A stretch of 64,000 nt of DNA, taken from Limonium bicolor. Lineage: Eukaryota; Streptophyta; Magnoliopsida; Caryophyllales; Plumbaginaceae. Below, one piece after another: positions 1 through 8,914 of this stretch. A model generated the notes under the pieces. The model was not told the DNA's origin. It saw only the letters and a list, made by a program, of their open reading frames with translations, and made no database searches. A program made the position numbers and the translations under genes. The DNA lies in contig CM041776.1 in NCBI GenBank assembly GCA_023374045.1, forward strand, positions 139,565,296 through 139,629,295, written 5' to 3'. Positions within the stretch are counted from its first letter, which is position 1. Each line of letters starts with the position of its first letter.

Positions 1-13
1 AGACGGTGAAGAG

Positions 14-3000
14 ATGCCAGACTTCGTGGTTACTCTCCCGTCGAAAGAGCGGATCCGATGTACCCGCTACTACCGAGGTGCTATTGTTCAAATCAGGGGT
101 GAAGAGTTTCCGATCGACTTGATAGAGTTCGACGGACTAGGCTTTGATGTGATTGTCGGGATGAACTGGTTGGAGCGGCACAAGGGCAGAATTCTGTGTG
201 CCGAGCATCGACTGCTTCTTCGGAGTCCATCTGGGGTTACCATATCTTACCGCCAGAGGCCCAGGGAGCCTTCGACACAGATCATCACCGCCATGGCTAT
301 GTATCACGAGTTACGACGAGGGAGTGATGTATACCTCTGCTATGTTCAGGACATAGAGAGAGACCCTGAGTTTAGCCCAGATGTGCCGGTAGTGTCGGAG
401 TTTCCTGATGTATTTCCTAAGGAACTGCCGGGCATGCCGCCAGCACGAGAGGTTGAGTTTGAGATTGACCTAGTTCCGGGCACCGGACCCATTGCGAAAG
501 CACCTTACCGTATGGCTCCAGCAGAGATGACAGAGCTCAAGGAGCAGCTGAGAGACCTACTCGACAAGGGCTTTATCCGCCCTAGTGTGTCACCATGGGG
601 AGCGCCGGTCCTCTTCGTGAAGAAGAAGGACGGTAGCCTCCGCCTATGTATTGATTATCGGGAGCTGAATGCTGTTACGGTGAAGAACCGTTACCCTTTA
701 CCACGCATCGACGATCTATTTGATCAGCTTAGGGGAGCATCAGTATTCTCCAAGATAGACCTACGTTCCGGATATCACCAGATTGCCATCCGTGACAGTG
801 ATATCGAAAAGACAGCTTTCAGAACTAGGTATGGGCACTATGAGTTCACCGTTATGCCGTTTGGCTTATCAAATGCACCAGCAAAGTTCATGGACTTAAT
901 GAACCGTTTGTTCCAAGATCAGTTGGACAAATCAGTGGTAGTCTTCATCGATGACATACTTGTGTATTCGAAATCGAGAGGTGAGCATGAAAGCCACCTG
1001 AGAGATGTATTGCAAACGAGAAAGAATCAGTTGTATGCAAATTTTCGAAATGTGAATTTTGGTTGAACCAAGTATCATTCCTTGGACATGTGATTTCTGA
1101 GGCCGGGATCGCTGTTGATCCGGCAAAGATAGATGCAGTGCGCACCTGGCCTAGGCCGAAGACAGTTACCGACATCAGGAGCTTCCTCGGTCTGGCAGGT
1201 TACTATAGGAGATTTGTGAAGGACTTCTCCAGTGTCTCGAAGCCGATGACTTCCTTGATGAAAGGATGCACCATTCGAGTGGACAGTCGACTGTGAGAGA
1301 GCTTTCGCGAGTCTCAAGGATGCTCTGACATCTGCACCGATTCTGACATTACCAGACGGTCCAGATGGTTTTGAGGTCTATTGCGACGCATCAGGCAGGG
1401 GTATGGGTTGTGTGTTGATGCAACACGGGAAGGTCGTGGCTTACGCCTCCCGACAGCTGAAGAAGCATGAGGAGAACTACCCTACCCACGACTTGAGTTG
1501 GGGGCCATTGTCTTCGCACTGAAGATATGGCGACATCACTTGTATGGGGTAAGTGTGACGATCTATTCTGACCACAAGAGTTTAAAGTACTTGTTCACTC
1601 AGAAGGAGTTGAACATGAGGCAAAGAAGGTGGGTTGAATTTCTGAATGATTATGACATCAATTTACAGTACAAAGAGGGTAAGGCAAATGTGGTAGCTGA
1701 CGCATTGAGTCGCCGAGCACACTCTCTCCATTCGCTAGTCTCTCATACTGGCTTGGTTGAAGAGGTGCGGAGTGCTCAGATGACGGATCAGTACATGATG
1801 GAGATTAGACAGAAGCTTATTGATGGCACATTCGAGGGTCAGAAGTACGACTTCAGACTCCACGATGATGACCTGATTAGGCTTAATGGCAGGTTGTGTA
1901 TACCCAGGAGTAGCGCTGAGCTGAAGGAGCGCATATTGAGTGAATCCCACTGTTCTACTACTTCGATTCACCCCGGAGCTTCAAAGATGTATAAAGGTAT
2001 GAAAAGATATTTCTGGTGGGCTGGAATGAAAAAGGATGTGAATGACTATGTGTTGAGGTGTCTCACTTGTCAGAAGGTCAAGTTTGAGCACCGACGGCCT
2101 GGTGGTATGGTGCAGCCAATGCCAGTGCCGGAGTGGAAGTTCCATGACATATCTATGGACTTCGTGTAGGGCTTCCGCCTACAAGGGGAGGTCTGAATAT
2201 GATTTGGGTGGTAGTTGACCGACTGACCAAGGTGTCTCGATTCATTCCGATGAAGGACACCTGGAAAGTGGCAAGATTGGCAGAATTATTCGATAAAGAG
2301 ATTGTTAGACATCATGGTGTACCAAAGACGATAGTATGACAGAGATACCAGATTCTTATCCAGATATTGGAAGTCTACACGAGAGGCACTTGGTACTGAA
2401 CTGAAATTGAGCACGGCGTTTCACCCACAGACCGATGGTCAGAGTGAGCGCACCATACAGACACTTGAGGATATGCTACGTGCATGTGCACTTGACTTTC
2501 AGACCAGCTGGATTGATAAGTTACATCTGATCGAGTTTAGCTACAACAACAGTTATCATGCATCGATCAAGATGTCTCCCTTCCAGGCATTGTACGGTAG
2601 ACCATGCCGCACACGCCATTATGCTGGGATGAGTCGAGTGAGACGGTCATTATAGGACCAGAGTATCTTGAGCAAGTTCAGGCAGAAGTTCGCCAGATCA
2701 GATAATATGAAAGCAGCTCAGGATAGACAGAAGTCGTACGCAGATGTGCGCCGACGTGACCTGGAGTTCGCCGTGGGCGATCAGGTATTTTTGAGAGTAT
2801 CCCCCATGAAGGGAGTATTTCGTTTTGGCCAGAAGGGCAAGTTGAGCCCGAAGTATGTGGGTCCTTATGTTGTGACGGAGCGGATCGGCCCGGTAGCTTA
2901 TAGACTTGATTTACCCGCCGAGCTGGGCAAGGTACATGATGTATTTCATGTGTCCCAGTTGAAGAAGTATATGTCTCATCCGTCTCATGTGCTTCAGCCG

Positions 3001-3195
3001 GAAAGGCTAACTTTAGAGCCGACCATGCGATCAGTGGAGACTCCGGTACGGATTCTGGATACTAAGACTCGAGACACTCGCCATAAGTCTGTGAGACTGG
3101 TGAAGGTTCTCTGGTCCAACCAGGACGTTGAGGAGGCCACTTGGGAGCTGGAAGATAAGATGAAGGCGAAGTACCCGTCGTTGTTTACTTCTTAG
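14..3195 (+). pseudogene. pol: pol copy 1 of element A: PR (partial), RT, RNase H, integrase, chromodomain; frameshifted
   Basis: The reading begins inside the protease (…DVIVGMNWL…) and runs through reverse transcriptase ([19 protein letters not shown]), RNase H (YCDAS, YSDHKSL, VADALSR), the integrase HHCC finger (CLTC), the integrase core and a chromodomain-like end. Against copy 2 it carries many small indels: about 3 bp near 1016, 1 bp near 1043, 2 bp near 1265, 1 bp near 1496, 2 bp near 2337, an extra 2 bp near 2611 and 2 bp missing near 2701. The break at 2166-2169 is shared with copy 2. Conversely, copy 1 keeps the CA pair near 285 that copy 2 has lost. Substitutions are far fewer than indels. 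The copy cannot make full-length Pol as assembled. Confidence 0.9.
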
Positions 3196-3495
3196 TGTTT
3201 GTATGTATAGGGTACGGGGCGTACCCCTATTTAAGGGGGGTAGAGCCGTTTCGGTTATGTATATGACATGTATTTGTATACATTGTCTGTGTTGTGTTGT
3301 CATGTTGTTAATGTTACAGACCGCTAAGTCTGAATGATGTTGTGATGTTTTGTTGTTTGGACCATGTGTCCGATATGATGTAAGATGTTGTTAATGTGAT
3401 ATAGAAGTGTTGTTAATATGTGTTCTCATGTTCTAATGTTTAAGTTATGTGGAAGTATGAACTTTGGGGACAAAGTTCTTTTAAGGGGGGTAGAT
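3196..3495 (+). other. 3' untranslated tail of element A copy 1, with two polypurine tracts
   Basis: There is no ORF. The segment holds a first AAGGGGGGTAGAG tract near 3233, next to a short inverted repeat (GTACGGGGCGTACCCC), and the 3' polypurine tract AAGGGGGGTAGAT ending at 3495 directly before the LTR. The same arrangement occurs before the second LTR. Confidence 0.8.
3483..3495 (+). other. Polypurine tract (plus-strand primer) of element A copy 1
   Basis: AAGGGGGGTAGAT abuts the LTR 5' end TGAAATACCCC. It is preceded by the GGGGACAAAGTTCTTTTAA context common in Tekay-type elements. Confidence 0.85.
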
Positions 3496-4115
3496 TGAAA
3501 TACCCCAAACCTAGTTATGTGTTGTTTAAACACCTAAATAGGTGTAATAAGACTAAAAAGTCTTAGAAACCTTACTAAACAAATTTAAACAAAAGGAAAC
3601 ACAAATGTGCTTTAAAGTCAATAAGAGCTAAAATGTGCTCTAAGCTTGGGATAAACTTGAGTAAGACCTAATGAGCTTACCAAGACCTCATTTATTACTA
3701 ATAACTTATTAAACCAATTACCAAAGAAAACCAAGCTTGAAAACAAGTTAAAACACAAAATGTGCTTTAAGAAGTCTTAAAGCACGTTTTTGAAAAATTG
3801 TCTTGTAAATGAGTTTTGAATGGCTAAATGTCCATCATTACTCTTAATATATATGTGTACTATATAGTATCACATTTGGGTGGCTATATTAGTGGGAAAT
3901 CAAAAATTTCACTTCTAAGTGCCTTGTTTAGGTGAATAGTACTTTTTATAAGCTAGTTTGTAACATATGTTGTATTAAGTAATTAAATTGACAAACAAAG
4001 ACTAAAACACCCTCACACTAATAAAGGGGGCCGGTTTTTATAAGTGTGTGACTCACCACTCTTAGTTGATAATAATAAGTAAGTAAAGAAAACTAAGTAA
4101 ACTTACTTTTTACTT

Positions 4116-4122
4116 TATAAAC
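4116..4122 (+). promoter_or_regulatory. Candidate TATA box of LTR A1
   Basis: TATAAAC stands about 30 bp before a CT-rich leader (TTCTCATTTCTTTCC), a typical plant core-promoter layout. The second LTR has the equivalent TATAAGC at 14263. Position is inferred from sequence only. Confidence 0.4.
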
Positions 4123-5578
4123 ATAAATATCTCCTTAAAAGCAAATCCTATCTTCATTCTCATTTCTTTCCTTCATTCCCACGGTTTGCAAACACCACTC
4201 TTCTTCCTTCTTCCTTGTTCTCTCTCGGTAATACTACTACCACCATGGAAGTTCCAACTTTGACCACTTGCTAAATCTAGCTCACTTGTCCAAATCAAAA
4301 ACAAAGACCACCAATCTCTTCCTCTCATCAAGCTCTTCATTCCTATCTTCTCAAAACTCCAAGGCTCCATTTCGGTGCCAAGGTGTTCCACCATTGAAGG
4401 AGCTTGAGCTTGTATTTTGACATATTATTACTCTCCTTTGCTTCTAGGTAAGGAATCTCAAAGAAAAATCATGTTTCCTCCATGTTCTTACCTTAACCGA
4501 AAATACACATTGATATAGCTCTTTGTGTGACTTTGTTCTAGCTTCATTTCAACTCTTCATGGACTAGGTGGAGTCCTCTCTTGTTATATATTCAAACTCT
4601 CTTCAAAGATCAAGGTAAAACAACTACATTAATGTTTTTGAAACAATGTCAAATTAGGGTTTACAATGAGATGAAGCTTATAGCTTGAATACTCATTTTA
4701 ATTGTTTGTATATTGTTTAGAACTTGACAAGGAATCAAAATACCATACGGTTTTGTAAGGAAACAAGAAGGAAGTGTGTGGAAAAAGAGGTAAATCTACT
4801 AACTTAATGTTGTTTAATGCCTTAGGAGAAATGAGCTATAATTGCTTATTAAAACTACCTAAAGAGCACATGGTAAATGACCTAGTAAATGTTCTCAAGG
4901 AGACTAGTAAAATAACATATGTCTTGTTGTATGTAATCGCAGGTTAAAGGCATATATATTGTGGAAATTCAGTGTTTTATGATTTAAGCACTTTAAGGGC
5001 CTAAGAGCCATGCATTTTAAGGGCCTAAGTGCCATGCAATTTAAGTTATGCACTATATTGTGATGTAGTGTGGATTTGGTGAAGTTGTGTAAGAAAGTGT
5101 TCTTGGTGTTCTTAGTGTTCTAGGATGTTAATGATGAAAATAATGTGCTAAGGTGTAACAAATACTAGGAGAAACTATGTCGAAATTTAGAAAATGCATA
5201 GGAGTTCAAGATGTTGTAAAGGAATTTTGATGAACTAGGAAGTGTTCTAGAGTGTAATAAGGACTTAGGCATGATCTTGAGGTTTTAGTATGTACCAAAG
5301 TCATTTTGGACTTAGATGAAGGCTTAGGCTAACTTTGGTAAAATAAGGAGGAAGTGTAAGCTTAGGAAAAAGGGATTTTAAGAATGACTTAAGGAGTTTT
5401 AGTTTGTAAGAAACAATGTTAAAGTAATGATGTTGTGTGGAAGAAATATCTAGGAATAATGATTGGAATAGGCAAGGAATGCCACTTAGAAACTTAAGGA
5501 GAAGACACTATAAGTGTTGGAGGCTTTGGAGAAATTTGGTTAAGTGTTTAAGGTTGTAGAAAATGAGTATAATGGCAC

Positions 5579-5826
5579 GTCCGAACTTCCGTCCGAACTT
5601 GGAAGCTCGGACATGCCCTGTTACGCTTACAGTTTTCTGGATTTTAGGTAGTGTCCGAACTACCGTCCGAACTTGGAAGTTCGGACGCACCTGTTATTTC
5701 TTAGGGAATTTTCCTCGACTCATGTCCGAACTTCCGAAGTCCGGACACAAGTTCGGACATGTGTCTGTTTTCTGTCTAAAATCACGGCTGGTGTCCGAAC
5801 TTGGAAGCTCGGACACAAGTTCGGAC
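5579..5826 (+). repeat. Hairpin array of LTR A1 (4 units, about 71 bp apart)
   Basis: Units start at 5579, 5653, 5724 and 5793. Each opens with GTCCGAACT and closes with AGCTCGGAC or GTTCGGAC, so each unit can fold into a stem of 8-10 bp, some with an extra nested arm. Spacers between units differ. The equivalent array lies at 15723-15970 in LTR A2. Confidence 0.85.
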
Positions 5827-7128
5827 AGGGCACTATATGGACCAAAAATTATTGTTTTAAGATGGGAATTGTTACCTAAAAATAGTAGTTGGTTAGTAAA
5901 GATATTATGAGGTTAAGCAAGACATGTTAGGTGAGTTTTAAAGGCAATTAAAAAGGATGAAAAGTTGTAACAAGTGTAAAGTAAAAGTAAACTAGTAGTG
6001 TTGAGTAGATAATGTTAACAATGGACTAGTGCGTTAATTAACCGACGTTACTAATGTGTTTAGGATTCTTCCAAGGTGGAAACCAGTCGAGGCAAGGACC
6101 GAGGTATGGTTTTCTTGCAGTCTGTTGCCTACCGGTTTACACCGGCTTGTGTGTTGTTTGTTTTTCTGTGTGTTTATGACTTTGTAAGATTAAACCATGT
6201 AAAGAGTTTACAGTTGTTAAATATTATTATGTTGTTAAGTGTGACTCTCTCTTCCCTTGTGTGGGTCTAACAAGACTTGACCTATGATTGTGAATTGTGT
6301 GTTGTGTTCAATGATGAACTACTAACAAGGGCTAACGGGGGAAGTGAGGAGTCCGGTCTGTTCCGGCCACGCGTGTGAGTATGGGAGTCGATGTCATAAC
6401 CGGTTCGATTCTCTCTGTATGTTATGGTTAAGTTTCCAATTTGGTTTCTAACCTTCCCTTTAGCTTAACCAAGGCTATTTTACTGACTCACGTCGGGCCA
6501 CAGGGGCATACTATGTGTTTTGTTTCGGTGTGCTTGGATCACTATATCCGAGGCACCTTGTGTTAAGTTAACCGTTCAATCTAACCGGACGGTAACGAGT
6601 TATGTAACGAGCTAAGTATGAGCGTGGCAACATTCTCTAGGCTCTCAATGGGGACTAACTGTGTTGGTTCTCTTCCTAAAAGGAATTGTATGTTGTGATG
6701 TGTGTTATGATGTGTACAATACCTGTGTGTTATATATGTATATGTTGTGTGTTTTAAAATAAATATCATGTCATCATGACAATTGGTTGCGCGTATCCCG
6801 GTAGCCGATGGGCTGCGCGTTAGCCATACCAGCAAAGGTGCTGACCCCCTCGGGGGCTCCATATTTTTATTGCAGGATGAGGATCGAAGAGGCAGAGTGG
6901 CTCTAGATCCTAGAGAGTAGTTTACTTTTGGAGTACTTTTGGATGTTTGCCCGGGATGCGCCTGTGCTCCCGTGGCGTATTATATACTTGTTATGATGGA
7001 TTACAGTGATGGTATACAGTGAAGGATTTTGTAAACACTCGGTATTATGTTGATGTATATATATGGTTGTTAGTTCTATGCTCGGGAGTCTGATCATCAG
7101 ACCGGTACATTTGTATTTATTCAGCCTT

Positions 7129-7150
7129 GTTAGCCACGTGGGTGGTTGAC
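7129..7150 (+). repeat. Conserved terminal stem-loop of LTR A1
   Basis: GTTAGCCA and TGGTTGAC flank a CGTGGG loop about 92 bp from the LTR end. Equivalent stems occur at 17274 (A2), 24752 (B1), 49761 (F1), 58970 (F2), and in G on the minus strand where element F inserted. Confidence 0.7.
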
Positions 7151-7247
7151 GGCATTGTAGCACCAATCGTTTAGTTACCGTTTAGTTGTTTATTTTCCGC
7201 TGCGATTCCAAGTATAGTTATGTGCGTAGTAGGGGTGTTACAAAAAG

Positions 7248-7259
7248 TGGTATCAGAGC
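7248..7259 (+). other. Primer binding site, tRNA-iMet type
   Basis: TGGTATCAGAGC, complementary to the 3' end of plant initiator tRNA-Met, five bases after the LTR end. It is embedded in an exact 10-bp inverted repeat (ATCAGAGCGA, loop AGTA, TCGCTCTGAT) at 7252-7275. Confidence 0.93.
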
Positions 7260-7461
7260 GAAGTATCGCTCTGATGACTAGAATACCGAGCTTAGGGATA
7301 TACCGAGTTAGGAAACCTAACTACAGATACCTAAGTGAACATATTTGGAAAGGTTGACCACTAACTAAGTGTGGAGATACCTTATTGTCGGGAAGAAGTT
7401 ATAACCATTGGACCGATAAGTGTGCAAGCATAATGCTAATGAGATGTTCATATGAATACAG
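7260..7461 (+). other. 5' leader between PBS and gag of element A
   Basis: No ORF of note. It includes the downstream arm of the PBS hairpin. The sequence just before the gag ATG (GAATACAG) could be a splice acceptor, which is a guess. Confidence 0.5.
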
Positions 7462-8134
7462 ATGGCAGGTAGACCACGAGGTAGAGGCCGCGGGCGCGGT
7501 ACTGGAGGTATGGGTGACCAGGATGATGATACTACGGCACAGACCATGGCTGAGGCAGTTGCAGCCGCCGTAGCCCAGTTGGTACCCGACCTAGTTGCTG
7601 CTATACAGCAAGGGCGACAGCCTGGAGTTCAGCCACCACCACCACCGCCACGAGAGACCAATTGGGTCAAGGCGTTGGCTGATCTGAGGCCGCCCTCATT
7701 CAGTGGGGAGACCGATCCCCGTAAGCTCGAGGCATACATCTCCGAGATGGAGACCGCCTTCGAAACCCTAGCACCACCTGAGCAGGTCAAGGTACGACTT
7801 GCTGCTTATACTTGAAGGCTCGGCACAAAACTGGTGGAAGCTTGTGCGCGAGGGTAGAGTTGCTGATCCGACGTTTCAGTGGAGGGAGTACACGGCTCTT
7901 CTGCGAGCCAAATACTACCCTATACATGTGCAAGAGGCCAAGCGCCTGGAGTTGGACAACCTGAGACAAGGGGATAAGATGACGGTAGATGAGTACTACT
8001 CAGCCTTCATCGGACTTATCCACCTGCTACCGGATCTGGGTTACTCGGACCGGATCCTTGTGAACCGTTTTTACAACGGACTGAACTATCGCCTACGCTA
8101 CGGCATGGGGCCTACTGGATATACCACCTTGCAG

Positions 8135-8230
8135 GTAAAGGAACTTACAGTGTAATGTGAATAAGTGTGTACAATGTGTTAATGTGTTGTGAGTTTATTT
8201 GGCGGGGCATAACTGACACCCTAAATATAG
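8135..8230 (+). other. Putative intron 1 in gag (96 bp, phase 0)
   Basis: It begins TTGCAG|GTAAAG, ends CTAAATATAG|GAGTGC, is T/A-rich and contains in-frame stops. Removing it joins TTLQ to ECYHAAAIVE, giving continuous Gag with the usual downstream basic region. Confidence 0.7.
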
Positions 8231-8489
8231 GAGTGCTATCATGCCGCTGCTATTGTGGAGATCACCGTCCGTCTGAGGGACGAGGAGAGTGCGCTCAAGC
8301 GCAAGGCTCAGAACGAGGGCCAAGGCACGCAAGGGCAGTGGGGAGGGAAGAAGAAGAAGTCATACTCCCAGTCCCAGAAAGGACAGCAACAAGGTGGCAA
8401 GGGCCAGACCCAGACCACCACTGCTGAGGAGCCTCTGCAGCTCACCTATGCGTATGCGGCCAAGCCCCTACGTTCTTACCCACCTAAGG

Positions 8490-8572
8490 GTAATTGTCTA
8501 ATCCTGTGTGATAAGTTAGAGTATATGTTAATAAGTTGTGAAACAAGTATTAATGGTGTATTGTGATAGCAG
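8490..8572 (+). other. Putative intron 2 in gag (83 bp, phase 1)
   Basis: Donor CCTAAGG|GTAATTG and acceptor GTGATAGCAG|CTAGC. Phase 1 on both sides, so removal keeps the frame between SYPPK and ASTGSGPERHYYC just before the first zinc knuckle. AT-rich, with stops in all useful frames. Confidence 0.65.
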
Positions 8573-8914
8573 CTAGCACGGGCTCTGGACCGGAGCGCCA
8601 CTATTACTGCAAGTGGTGCAACGGCGACCACCCCGGCAAGGACTGCAAGGGTAATGATGTTCAGTGCCGGTACTGTAAGAAGATGGGTCACCGCGACCAT
8701 GAATGCTGGCAGAACCCGAACAGTAGGAACTTCAGGCCCAAGGGGCAATGGAAGGGTAAGGCCACTGCGACCACCGATGGCCAGAAGACGGCGAACCAGC
8801 CACCCCCAGATCAGAGGTACACGGAGTCCCAGAAGGGGAAGGGGTCGGGGTCCAACAAGGCCACCCTGAATGTGGTGGACCGGTCTGAGGCGCCAGGGCC
8901 CTCTTCTAGACCAG

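Larger units (their letters stand above)
3496..7242 (+). repeat. LTR A1, shared by both element A copies
   Basis: The LTR is 3747 bp, starting TGAAATACCCC and ending GGGGTGTTACA, near-complementary termini. Landmarks in order are: TATA-like box at 4116; a pyrimidine-rich leader; a consensus splice donor (TCTAG|GTAAGG) at 4448; a four-unit hairpin array 5579-5826; a CCCCCTCGGGGG hairpin followed by an acceptor-like TTTTTATTGCAG ending 6875; a palindrome at 7088-7102; and a conserved stem-loop at 7129-7150. It serves as 3' LTR for copy 1 and 5' LTR for copy 2. There is no protein-coding content; small ORFs inside it are chance. Confidence 0.93.
7462..8914 (+). pseudogene. gag: gag of element A, three exons, one frameshift
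   Basis: Gag forms the nucleocapsid of the virus-like particle. Reading starts at ATG 7462 with an RG-rich N terminus (AGRPRGRGRGRG), then the capsid-like part (NWVKALADLRPPSFSG, SAQNWWKLVREGRV, YYPIHVQEAKRLEL). A one-base shift near 7808 separates these two parts. Two short GT-AG introns, 8135-8230 and 8490-8572, restore an open frame through a basic linker to two zinc knuckles: CX2CX3HX4C near 8608 and canonical CX2CX4HX4C at 8664-8705. The last exon runs to a possible donor at 8915; read through, it stops at TAA 8923-8925. Introns are inferred from frame and consensus only. Confidence 0.85.
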
